DNA from: CF-39 sp035651155
Lineage (GTDB): Bacteria; Chloroflexota; Limnocylindria; P2-11E
Direction of reading: 5' to 3'
DNA: 64,000 nt
NCBI GenBank assembly: GCA_035651155.1
Contig: DASRGG010000031.1
Location: 1-64,000 of the forward strand
A program made the position numbers and the translations under genes. Below are positions 41,166 to 48,980 of the stretch, piece after piece. The notes below the pieces were generated by a model, which saw only the letters and a program-made list of their open reading frames with translations, searched no databases and was not told the origin of the DNA. How positions within the stretch are numbered: the stretch's first letter is position 1; each line of letters opens with the position of its first letter.

Positions 41166-42347
41166 TCAGCGATACACGCCGTTGTGGCCGAGGCTGATCC
41201 GCCCGGGCTGGGGGAAGTAGGTGAGGCCGTGCGGCGCCCTGCCGACCTTGATCTGCGCGATGACCTTCCCGCTGGTCGTATCGATGACGCGCACCGTGTC
41301 GAGGAAACGGTCACCGGTCCAGAGCTGTCGACCGTCGGGGGAGACCTGCAGCATGTCCGGGCTGCCACCGACGAACCACTGCGCGGTCACCCGATGGGTC
41401 GCGACGTCGATCACGGTGATCCGGCCGGCCTGACGGTCGCTCACGTACAGCGAGCCGGCGTCGCGGCTGAGGGTCAGCCCGTGCGCGCCCCGGCCGGTCG
41501 GGATGAAGCCGACCTCGCGCATGGCCACCGGGTCGAAGAGGATCACCCCGTGACGGCCCTGGTCCGTGATGTAGAAGAGCGTGCCGTCGGGGGACAGACG
41601 CACGTCCACCGGGAGCTTGGCGACCTTCGCGCTTCCGGTGATGACCATCTCGCGCACGTCCACCTTGACGATGACGCCGTCGAATTCGGTCGTCGCTACG
41701 AGGTATGACCCGTCGGCCGAGAAGTCGAGGTGGTCGATGCCCTTCCACGGGATCCGCACGCTCTGCACGAACTTCCACTCTGGGAGCGCGTAGAAGTCCA
41801 GGCGGTCCAGGTCCTCGGCGACGACGATGGCGCGTCCGCCGTCCGGGGTGAAGTACAGGTTGTACGGCATCGCCACCTCGACGACGCGCAGCACCTTCCC
41901 GGTCCGCGCGTCGATCTCGGTGAGACCCTTGTCGTTGACGTAGAGCTTGGTCATGTCGGGCGAGGCGCCGACATGCTGCGGGTACGGACCGACCTTGATC
42001 TCGCCGATCACCTTCATCGCCACGGGGTCGATCACGCTGACGCTCGCGTTCTTCTCGTTCGGCACGTACACCCGCGGCGGGATGTCGGCGAGGTCCGGCC
42101 GAATGCCCTTGAGCGTCGCGGCATAGATGCCCCCCGCGGAGGGATCTCCCGGTAGCGGCCGCCCTGTCGGAGCGGGCAGCACGACGACGCTCGGGGCGAG
42201 GACGATCGGGGTCGCCGCCTGGGTCGGGGCGGGAGTGCGCGGGTCTTGCCCGGATCGTTCAGCCTGGCCCACCGGGAGCACCCCGGCGGCGACGAAGACC
42301 GCCGCAAGCGCGAGCGACAGAAGACCCAGCGCCAGGTGCACCCTCAT
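41166..42347 (-). CDS. Exported YVTN-repeat beta-propeller protein
   Basis: This 393-residue protein has a signal peptide (LALGLLSLALAAVFVAAGVL), a Pro/Ala-rich linker, and then about seven YVTN-type blades. Examples are RVYVPNEKNASVSVIDPVAM, SPDMTKLYVNDKGLTEIDAR and SRDAGSLYVSDRQAGRITVI. Such propellers are common in the envelope near copper and cytochrome genes and usually act as binding scaffolds. It converges with the CDF operon and is divergent from the cupredoxin cluster. Confidence 0.83.
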   Translation of the reverse strand: MRVHLALGLLSLALAAVFVAAGVLPVGQAERSGQDPRTPAPTQAATPIVLAPSVVVLPAPTGRPLPGDPSAGGIYAATLKGIRPDLADIPPRVYVPNEKNASVSVIDPVAMKVIGEIKVGPYPQHVGASPDMTKLYVNDKGLTEIDARTGKVLRVVEVAMPYNLYFTPDGGRAIVVAEDLDRLDFYALPEWKFVQSVRIPWKGIDHLDFSADGSYLVATTEFDGVIVKVDVREMVITGSAKVAKLPVDVRLSPDGTLFYITDQGRHGVILFDPVAMREVGFIPTGRGAHGLTLSRDAGSLYVSDRQAGRITVIDVATHRVTAQWFVGGSPDMLQVSPDGRQLWTGDRFLDTVRVIDTTSGKVIAQIKVGRAPHGLTYFPQPGRISLGHNGVYR

Positions 42348-42440
42348 CCCGCCGGATCATTCTGACGGTGGCAGCGCGGTCCGTGTCCCCTGCGAGGTCT
42401 GAGGCCCCGCGCTGAACTCCGGGCTACGATCGACTTTCCG

Positions 42441-42788
42441 ATGCGTGGACTCTTGCTCGCGGTCCTCCTGGCGGTGATCACCCTGGGCTCAGCCGGCTAC
42501 GAGGTCACGGCGCATGACAACGAGCCAGACCGCGGCGTGGGCATGTCGACCGCGTATCGCTCAGCGCTGCTGTTGGCGCTCGACCCGTCGGCGGACGTCC
42601 CCGCGAGCGACTCCGGCTATCACGATCCCTGCGCCGATGGTTGCAGCGGAGCCGCACTGCTCGCTCTCGTCCTGACCGCCTCAGCCGCTGTGCTGCTGCC
42701 TCCGCTCGTGGCGGCCCGCGCTTGCCTGCAGTTCCCGCCGCTGGGCCCTCAGGCGCTCGTCGTCCCTGCCCTGCGCCCGCCCCGCTAG
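42441..42788 (+). CDS. Small secreted/membrane protein, unknown
   Basis: This 115-residue protein has an N-terminal signal-like helix (LLLAVLLAVITLGSAGYEVT). A short hydrophilic part with HDPCADGCSG follows, then a second hydrophobic segment (LLALVLTASAAVLLPPLVAA). The two-Cys loop could bind metal. No family is recognised. It precedes the cupredoxin gene by 46 nt and is likely in the same unit. Confidence 0.5.
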   Translation: MRGLLLAVLLAVITLGSAGYEVTAHDNEPDRGVGMSTAYRSALLLALDPSADVPASDSGYHDPCADGCSGAALLALVLTASAAVLLPPLVAARACLQFPPLGPQALVVPALRPPR

Positions 42789-42834
42789 CCCTCCTCGCGC
42801 CGCCCCATCGCCGTCCAACACAGAGGAGGTGCTC

Positions 42835-43197
42835 GTGACGTTCCGTCTGTTCATCGTCGCCGCCGGAGCCATCTTGCTGGTGGCGCTCTTCATCCTGCTT
42901 CGTCCGGTCGTCGCCCCGCAGGGCCCGGCGGAGCGATCGATCGCCGTCACCGTCTCCGCCGATGGCATGGAGCCGAAGCAGATCGCCGTGGGCGAGGGCG
43001 ACCGTGTGACGCTCCGCCTGACCGTGCGCTCGACCGTGAGGTTCCACCTGCACGGGTACGACATCGAACGGGACCTCTCCGCGGGCACGACGGAGACGGT
43101 CGAGCTGACCGCGACCCTCACGGGGAGGTTCGAGATCGAGGATGAGGCGACCAAGACCGTCCTGGGTGAGCTCGTCGTCGAGCCGAGGGGGCGCTGA
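42835..43197 (+). CDS. Cupredoxin-like membrane-anchored protein
   Basis: This 120-residue protein has an N-terminal anchor (FIVAAGAILLVALFILLRPV) followed by a single plastocyanin-type beta domain. Within it, VRFHLHGYDIERDLSAGTTE corresponds to the cupredoxin strand bearing the first His ligand. The usual C-terminal Cys-His-Met loop is missing. It may therefore bind copper atypically or not at all. GTG at 42835 was chosen because AGGAGG lies 6 nt upstream. The stop overlaps the next start. Confidence 0.7.
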   Translation: MTFRLFIVAAGAILLVALFILLRPVVAPQGPAERSIAVTVSADGMEPKQIAVGEGDRVTLRLTVRSTVRFHLHGYDIERDLSAGTTETVELTATLTGRFEIEDEATKTVLGELVVEPRGR

Positions 43198-44729
43198 TGC
43201 GCCGGCTGGTCCTACTCGTCATCGCCTTCGCCGCGCTCGGCAGTGGCACCGCGGAGGCCCACGGCATCGGCCAGCGCTATGACCTGCCGGTCCCGCTCTG
43301 GCTGTATCTGTACGGCGCCGCGGCGGCGGTCGTCGTGTCGTTCATCCTAGTCGGTATCTTCGTCGGCGCGCGTACCGGACCGGCGCGGTACCCGCGGTAC
43401 GACCTGCTCCGCACGCCGGTGATCGGTTCCGTGCTCCGCAGTCAAGCTGCGGCGGCGCTCGTGCAGGCGCTCGGCGTGGCACTGTTCGCGCTCGTCCTGG
43501 CGACGAGCCTCTTCGGGACGGAGAACCCCATCGCGAACTTTACGCCGACCTTCGTGTGGGTCATCTGGTGGGTCGGCCTCTTCTTCTTCACCGCGCTCGT
43601 CGGGGATCTGTGGCGCCTGCTCAACCCGTGGCGCACGCTGTTCGTTCTCGGCGACCGCCTCGCGCGTGCGCTCGGCCGCCGCGCGGGCCTCGACCTCGGC
43701 CACCTGTACCCGCTCGAGTGGGGCTCGTGGCCGGCCGTCCTCCTGTACGCGGGCTTCGTGTGGATCGAGGTGGTCTACGCCGGCGCGCCGGAGCCGCGCG
43801 CCATCGGCGTGCTGGTGCTCCTCTACTCTGCGCTCACCTGGGGCGGAGTGGCCGCCTTCGGGGCCGAAGAGTGGCTGCGGCGGGCCGATCCGTTCACGGT
43901 CCTCTTCGGCGTGGTCGCGCGCTTCGCGCCGACCGAGATCCGCGTCCGTGACCGCGCCGTCTGCGCCGAGTGCGAGGCCTGCATCGACACGAGCGAGTGC
44001 GTCGGCTGCTACGAGTGCTGGGCCGCGGCCCCCGTCGCCAAGCGCGAGCTCGCGCTGCGGCCATGGGGCGCGGGCCTGCTCCGCCCCGTGGCGCTCGGCC
44101 CCGGCGGCGTCGCGTTTGTGGTGCTGATGCTCGCGACCGTCAGCTTCGACGGCTTGGCCGTGACCGGCGCGTGGGGTCGGCTCGGCGATGCGCTGATGCC
44201 TTTCGTGATCGCGCTGCGGGTACCGCGCCAGGAGCTCGTCGGCACGGTCGGGCTCCCCGCGGTCGGCTTGGTCTTCTTCCTCGCGTACTACCTGATCACC
44301 CGCACAGTCGCCGCACACCTCGAGCGGCCCGGCGCGCGCGTGGCCGAAGCGTTCGTCCTCTCGCTCGTCCCCATCGCGCTCGCCTATCACGCCGCGCACT
44401 ACTACACGCTCTTCCTGGGGTACGCCCCGACGATCGTGCCGCTGCTCTCGGATCCGTTCGGCTGGGGCTGGGACCTCCTCGGTGTGCGGCGCACCGTCAC
44501 GCCGGAGGTCGTCCTGAACGCCGCCTTCGTCTGGTACTCGCAGGTCGCGCTCATCGTGGCGGGGCACGCCGGGGCCGTCTACCTCGGGCACCGCATCGCG
44601 CTGCAGGTCGCGCCGTCGGCGCGGGCCGCCCTGCACAGCCAGCGGCCGATGCTCGGCCTGATGGTGCTCTACACGGTCCTGAGCCTGTGGATCCTCGCGC
44701 AGCCGGTCGTGAGCGAGACGCGGTTGTGA
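43197..44729 (+). CDS. Polytopic membrane protein with Cys-rich loop
   Basis: This 510-residue protein has a signal peptide ending AEAHG, so a His becomes the mature N-terminus. It has about ten membrane helices. Between helices there is a Cys cluster (CAECEACIDTSECVGCYECW, residues about 260-279) resembling a double iron-sulfur or zinc motif. Homologues are sometimes labelled fenitrothion hydrolase, a name with weak support. His-rich helices (AYHAAHYYTLF) suggest haem or metal binding. It lies between cupredoxin and CtaG genes, so a role in copper or terminal-oxidase assembly is plausible. Confidence 0.65.
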   Translation: MRRLVLLVIAFAALGSGTAEAHGIGQRYDLPVPLWLYLYGAAAAVVVSFILVGIFVGARTGPARYPRYDLLRTPVIGSVLRSQAAAALVQALGVALFALVLATSLFGTENPIANFTPTFVWVIWWVGLFFFTALVGDLWRLLNPWRTLFVLGDRLARALGRRAGLDLGHLYPLEWGSWPAVLLYAGFVWIEVVYAGAPEPRAIGVLVLLYSALTWGGVAAFGAEEWLRRADPFTVLFGVVARFAPTEIRVRDRAVCAECEACIDTSECVGCYECWAAAPVAKRELALRPWGAGLLRPVALGPGGVAFVVLMLATVSFDGLAVTGAWGRLGDALMPFVIALRVPRQELVGTVGLPAVGLVFFLAYYLITRTVAAHLERPGARVAEAFVLSLVPIALAYHAAHYYTLFLGYAPTIVPLLSDPFGWGWDLLGVRRTVTPEVVLNAAFVWYSQVALIVAGHAGAVYLGHRIALQVAPSARAALHSQRPMLGLMVLYTVLSLWILAQPVVSETRL

Positions 44730-44917
44730 GCTTGCGCCCGCTCGCGCATCTCGGCTTCGACGGTCCCATCGACGCGATCCTCGAGCTCGGGATCCCGCTG
44801 GTCGTGTTCGTCGCGCTCTGGTGGTGGTCGGCGCGCGCGGAGCGCCGCCGGAACGCGGAGCCTGACCGGCGAGCTGAGGACCACGCCGAAGCCCGGGACC
44901 GGGAAGGCCGCGGATGA
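44726..44917 (+). CDS. Single-span small membrane protein
   Basis: This 63-residue protein starts at a GTG overlapping the previous stop (GTGA). One membrane helix (AILELGIPLVVFVALWWWSA) is followed by a highly charged tail (RRAEDHAEARDREGRG). This shape is typical of small subunits or assembly factors in oxidase clusters. No specific family is recognised. Confidence 0.6.
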   Translation: MSLRPLAHLGFDGPIDAILELGIPLVVFVALWWWSARAERRRNAEPDRRAEDHAEARDREGRG

Positions 44918-45032
44918 GGGCGCTTGGAGCGGTCGCTGCGGCAGCCGGCCGAAGGGCGCCGCCACGGTAACGCTGCTCCTGGCCTGGAGCCTCGTCCTGG
45001 GCACCGGGCTCTACCTGCTGGGCGCCGCGTCG

Positions 45033-45779
45033 GTGGGCGAGGGCCAGCGGCCGGGATGGCCGCGCTGGCGCACCGCATCCTTCCTCGCCGGCATCGCGTC
45101 GCTCGGGATCGCCGCGTTCTCGCCGGTCGACGCGCTGGCGGAGGAGCTGTTCAGCGTCCACATGGTCCAGCACATGCTCATCGTCACCATCGGCGCCCCG
45201 CTCATCCTGCTCGGCGCGCCGGTGGTGCCGCTAGTGCGCGGGACGCCGCGCGAGCTGCGCCGCGCGCTGCACCCGATCGTCGCCAGCGGCTCGCTGCGGC
45301 GCGCAGTGGGCTTCCTGCGAAACCCGCTGGTCGCCGCGCTCCTCTACGTCGCCGGCCTCTACGCCTGGCACGTGCCGGCGCTCTACGACCTCGCCGTGGG
45401 CGACCGCGCCGTGCACCAGGTGCAGCACGCCTGGTACGTCGCGAGCGGGCTGGCGCTCTGGAGCGTGGTCGTCGACCCCTCGCCCTTCGCCGCGACGCTC
45501 GCTCATGGGGCCCGCATCGTCTACCTGGCCATCGTCGGGGCCGCGCAGAACACCATCCTGGGCGGCCTCCTCGTCTTCTCCGCGCGCCCGCTCTACCGCT
45601 CGTACGAGGCCACCACCGCGCGCTACGGCATCGCAGCGTTGACCGATCAGCAGGCCGGCGGCGCGATCATGTGGTCAATGGGCAGCCTCATCTTCTTCAT
45701 CGCGGCCTCGCTCGCCTTCTTCCGCTGGCTCGAGGCCGAGGAGCGCGAGCAGCGCAGGCGCGAGGGTCGCGCGGAATGA
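45033..45779 (+). CDS. ctaG: CtaG-type (caa3) cytochrome oxidase assembly factor
   Basis: This 248-residue polytopic protein matches the caa3_CtaG family. The motif ELFSVHMVQHMLIVTIGAPL has the conserved HxxQH, and YAWHVPALYDLAVGDRAVHQ with VQHAWYV carries further conserved His residues. It helps copper insertion into haem-copper oxidases. The same frame upstream (from about 44964) encodes another hydrophobic segment, TLLLAWSLVLGTGLYLLGAA. That segment lacks a standard start codon, so the annotated GTG may be too late, or a frame error lies near 44968. Confidence 0.8.
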   Translation: MGEGQRPGWPRWRTASFLAGIASLGIAAFSPVDALAEELFSVHMVQHMLIVTIGAPLILLGAPVVPLVRGTPRELRRALHPIVASGSLRRAVGFLRNPLVAALLYVAGLYAWHVPALYDLAVGDRAVHQVQHAWYVASGLALWSVVVDPSPFAATLAHGARIVYLAIVGAAQNTILGGLLVFSARPLYRSYEATTARYGIAALTDQQAGGAIMWSMGSLIFFIAASLAFFRWLEAEEREQRRREGRAE

Positions 45780-45829
45780 ACACCTTCACTACATCCACAG
45801 CCTGCCTCAAGGTCTGGGGCCGCGCGCTC

Positions 45830-45988
45830 CATCCGCAGCGGCCTCGGCGGCGGCGCCAGGAGCCGCGTCGAGTTCATGAGGAACGTCAGCTCGGAAACGA
45901 CGTGAACGACCGTCGCGAGCAGCGGGTCGAGCAGGCCGACCGCGGCGAGGGTGATGCCGACCACGTCGACCGCGACCGTGCCGACGAC
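45830..45988 (-). pseudogene. C-terminal stub of a heavy-metal P-type ATPase
   Basis: The minus strand encodes VVGITLAAVGLLDPLLATVV, then HVVSELTFLMNSTRLL. This is the conserved last membrane hairpin of P1B (heavy-metal) ATPases, where H-x-x-S/G-x-x-x-V-x-x-N-S-x-R-L is diagnostic. Nothing else of the pump remains. The stub begins exactly at the stop codon of the upstream methyltransferase-like gene, marking a deletion junction. Confidence 0.72.
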
Positions 45989-46618
45989 CTAGCCGGGACG
46001 CGAACGCCTGAAGTGCGGCAGCCAGGCTGGAACGTGCAGCCTGTAGGCTGTCCATTCCTCTCCGAACTCGAGCTGCAGCGCCTCGTCCTCGCGTGCCGCC
46101 CTGAACACGAGGCCGAGGAACGCGACCGTCAGGAACGCGAGCGTCCAGGTGCGATACAGGAGCAGACCGCCGATCGCGGCGAGCTCGACCCCGACATACA
46201 TCGGGTGACGCACGTAGCGGAAGGGACCTTCGGTGACGAGCCGATGCGAGGGCCGTAGCCGCACGCCGCCGACGCTCGACACGTCGTACAGGTGGCCGAG
46301 CGTGAGACGGCCCCAAAGGACCAGGGCCAGCCCCATCAACGCGAGTAGGGCACCCGTAGCGTCTATCCACGGCCGCAGCGGATCGGAAGGCTCGACCGGC
46401 AGCGGCCGCCAGAGTACGACGCTCACCGCCAGCAGCAGCAGGCTGATCACGACCTGCACCCGGCCACGCAGCACAAGGGATGCGGCGCGTGTGGTGCGAC
46501 CGGGGGGCCCGACGTGCGCGCGGATGACTCCGTAGACGAGAGCCGCGAGAACGACGAGAGCGACACCGGCGACGAGCCAGCGGAGCGCGAGCGCGATCAG
46601 CTCTCCCGATCCCGCCAC
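45989..46618 (-). CDS. Isoprenylcysteine carboxyl methyltransferase-like protein
   Basis: This integral membrane protein of about 209 residues is of the ICMT/PEMT family. The conserved C-terminal core is LVTEGPFRYVRHPMYVGVEL, followed by the SAM/lipid-binding REDEALQLEFGEEWTAYRLH. Four hydrophobic helices precede it. The GTG at 46618 gives a start close to helix 1; a longer frame to 46708 adds a basic stretch. In metal clusters these enzymes are frequent neighbours of P1B ATPases, as here with the stub. The substrate is unknown. Confidence 0.8.
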   Translation of the reverse strand: MAGSGELIALALRWLVAGVALVVLAALVYGVIRAHVGPPGRTTRAASLVLRGRVQVVISLLLLAVSVVLWRPLPVEPSDPLRPWIDATGALLALMGLALVLWGRLTLGHLYDVSSVGGVRLRPSHRLVTEGPFRYVRHPMYVGVELAAIGGLLLYRTWTLAFLTVAFLGLVFRAAREDEALQLEFGEEWTAYRLHVPAWLPHFRRSRPG

Positions 46619-46806
46619 TCGCCCATCATCGCGCCTTCGACCGAGCGCCTCAGGCTGACGAAGGACCGGCTCGTTTCGCCACCGGAGGAACGAGACTCCC
46701 GACGCCACCCATCAGCGGTCGCACTCGCAAGCGATAGAGAAACCCACTACCCCCGAGCATCGGATCCGCCCTCCGGACTGACACTTGGCCCTCCATCCTC
46801 GACCGG

Positions 46807-48144
46807 GTGGGTGTGACGCCTCCGGCGCAGCTCGCATCGCCACGGCTCGTGCCCGTGAGCGATCTCCACCCGTGGGATGAGAACCCGCGCACCATCAGCC
46901 CCGAGCGATTCGAGAACCTCCGTCGCGCGATCGCCGCCGACCCCGAGTTCCTGCGCCTGCGCCCCGTCCTCGCGCGCACTGACGGCACGATCTACTGCGG
47001 CAACCAGCGCTACCTCGCGGCCGTCGCCAACGGCGCGGCCGCCATCCCCGCGGTCCTCGAGGACGTCGACGAGCGGACGATGCGCGAGCGCGCCATCCGC
47101 GACAACGAGCAGTGGGGCGAGTGGTCCGACGGATTGGCGCTCGTGCTCCGCTCGCTCGAAGGCGCGGGCTCCGACCTCAGCCTGCTTGGCCTCGAGGACG
47201 ATCACGTCGAGCGGCTCCTCGCCGCGGCGCTGCGCGATGAGGCCGGAGAGCCCGAGGACCTCGACCTCACACCGCCCGAGACGGCGACGACGCAGCCGGG
47301 CCAGCTGTACGAGCTCGGACCGCACCGCCTGATCTGCGGCGACGCGCGCGACCCCGAGGTCTGGTCGTGCCTCCTCGGTGAAGAGCAGGCCGCCTGCCTC
47401 TGGACGGATCCGCCGTACGGCGTCGACCTGCACGTCGGCGGGCACAGCGGCGACTTCGCCGAGCGGCTGCGCGAGCGGCGCAAGGGACCGCCCGCCTTCC
47501 GCGGCGACCGCGAGAGCGAGCTCGCCCCGCTCCTCGCCGCGGCCTTCCCGCAGGCCGACCGCTACCTGCGCCCGGGCGCACCCGTGTACATCGCCGCGCC
47601 GCACTCGCCGGACCAGTTCGCGGTGTTCATCGCCGCCGCGCAGGCCGCGGGGTGGCACCTCTCGCAGACGCTGGTGTGGGTCAAGAACACCTTCGTCCCG
47701 GCGCTGCAGGACTACCACTACCAGCACGAGGCCGTCCTGTACGGCTGGAAGCCGGGCGCCGCGCACACCTGGCTGATGGCCAACGACGAGTCCACGGTCA
47801 TCGACGACGAGCCGAACATCCAGAAGCTCGACCGCGCGGCGCTCCTCGTGTACGCGAAGGAGCTGCGCGCGAAGCTCCGCACCGACGTGCTGCGCGAGGC
47901 GAAGCCGCGCGTCAATGACCTGCACCCGACGATGAAGCCGGTCCCGCTCGTCGCGCGGATGCTCGCGAACAGCACCTGGCGCGGCGACCTCGTCGTCGAC
48001 CCCTTCGGTGGATCGGGCTCGACGCTCATCGGCGCCGACCGGCTCGGGCGGCGCGCCGCGCTCATCGAGCTCGAGCCGCGCTTCTGCGACGTCATCGTCC
48101 GCCGCTACCAGGCGACGACCGCGAAGGCCGAGGCCGCCGCGTGA
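46807..48144 (+). CDS. ParB-like/DNA methyltransferase fusion
   Basis: This 445-residue phage protein has two parts. Residues about 12-110 are a ParB/Srx-like domain (LVPVSDLHPWDENPRTISPE and TIYCGNQRYLAAV). Residues about 150-440 are an amino-methyltransferase with LICGDARDP, catalytic TDPPYGVDL near 199, and SAM-binding DPFGGSGSTLIGADRLGR near 397. The DPPY-before-FGGSG order indicates a beta-class N6-adenine or N4-cytosine methylase. It starts the module and probably protects phage DNA. There is no partner restriction enzyme. Confidence 0.87.
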   Translation: MGVTPPAQLASPRLVPVSDLHPWDENPRTISPERFENLRRAIAADPEFLRLRPVLARTDGTIYCGNQRYLAAVANGAAAIPAVLEDVDERTMRERAIRDNEQWGEWSDGLALVLRSLEGAGSDLSLLGLEDDHVERLLAAALRDEAGEPEDLDLTPPETATTQPGQLYELGPHRLICGDARDPEVWSCLLGEEQAACLWTDPPYGVDLHVGGHSGDFAERLRERRKGPPAFRGDRESELAPLLAAAFPQADRYLRPGAPVYIAAPHSPDQFAVFIAAAQAAGWHLSQTLVWVKNTFVPALQDYHYQHEAVLYGWKPGAAHTWLMANDESTVIDDEPNIQKLDRAALLVYAKELRAKLRTDVLREAKPRVNDLHPTMKPVPLVARMLANSTWRGDLVVDPFGGSGSTLIGADRLGRRAALIELEPRFCDVIVRRYQATTAKAEAAA

Positions 48145-48980
48145 ACGACACCGACGCCTGCGAGCTCGCCTTCCGCCTCTACCTGCGCAACGTCGAGACC
48201 GCGAAGATCGCCCAGGCCCTCGCGCGCGAGCACGGCTACAAGGTCGAGACCGCCGAGGTCGAGCGCTGGGTCGCCGAACGCCTCGAGGGCCAGGACCCGC
48301 AGCGTGCCAAGACCGTCTCGGCGATCACCGAGGCCAACCGCGAGCTGTGGGCCGCGGCCGCGAGCCCGGGCGTCGCGCCCGCGGCGAAGGCCGGCTACCT
48401 CCAGGCGATCGCGCGCAACGAGGAGCGCCTGCTGCGCATCGCCGGGCCCGAGGGCGAGCGCGGCGGTCCCGCGCGCTACGCGGCGGCCGCGCACGAGGGC
48501 CGCTGCGGCGCCCGCGGCCGCGGCAAGCAGGCCGGGCTCTTCTGCGACGAGCCGCCCGCGCCGGGACGGCGGCGCTGCCGCGTCCACGGCGGCGCGTCGC
48601 CCATCGGCGCCGCGCACCCCCGCACCACGCACGGCCTCTACGCGCGCGGCGGCGCATCCGACATCCTGGCGGCGCCCTTCGCCGACGAGGAGCGCCGGCT
48701 CATCGACCGCTGGCGGCGCGAGCCCGAAGAGGCGCTGCGCCTCCAGCTCGCCGAGGGCGCGCTCATGCAGCGCCGCGCGATGCGCGCGAGCGCGGTCGAG
48801 CTGTACACGCGCCTCGGGACGATGATCGCCGCGACGGCGCGCGCGCTCGTCGCGCTGCGAGAGGTCCCGCCGCCCGAGAAGGGGCTGCCGAAGCTCGTCG
48901 AGGTCTTCGAGGGCCGCACGCCCGCCGACTTCGAGCGCGACCTCGAGCTCATCCGGCGCGAGGCCCAGGTCGCCGCGTGA
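48141..48980 (+). CDS. Probable small terminase subunit
   Basis: This 279-residue protein overlaps the methylase by 4 nt and the large terminase by 4 nt. The N-terminal region (FRLYLRNVETAKIAQALARE) looks like a helix-turn-helix. A central Cys/His-bearing segment includes RRCRVHGGASPIGAAHPRTT, the HGGxxP motif frequent in phage DNA-packaging or HGG-type proteins. The C-terminal helices could oligomerise. Position before TerL is the main evidence. Confidence 0.65.
   Translation: MNDTDACELAFRLYLRNVETAKIAQALAREHGYKVETAEVERWVAERLEGQDPQRAKTVSAITEANRELWAAAASPGVAPAAKAGYLQAIARNEERLLRIAGPEGERGGPARYAAAAHEGRCGARGRGKQAGLFCDEPPAPGRRRCRVHGGASPIGAAHPRTTHGLYARGGASDILAAPFADEERRLIDRWRREPEEALRLQLAEGALMQRRAMRASAVELYTRLGTMIAATARALVALREVPPPEKGLPKLVEVFEGRTPADFERDLELIRREAQVAA

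Noticed and set aside
44914..44970. Stop codon before ctaG as another recoding site
   Set aside because: The stop is TAA, not UGA, and the frames do not match across it.
43347..45173. 608-codon minus-strand open frame
   Set aside because: It lies opposite the Cys-rich membrane protein and small membrane protein genes; its composition (Arg, Asp, Glu, Gly) is that of a shadow frame.
45807..46370. Minus-strand 187-codon frame over the P1B stub and ICMT gene
   Set aside because: It is a shifted reading of both; the P1B hairpin and the FRYVRHPMY motif are in other frames.
46619..46806. Attachment site or tRNA end at the prophage left boundary
   Set aside because: No tRNA arm, no long direct repeat and no clear transposable-phage end could be read in the 188 bp before the methylase gene.
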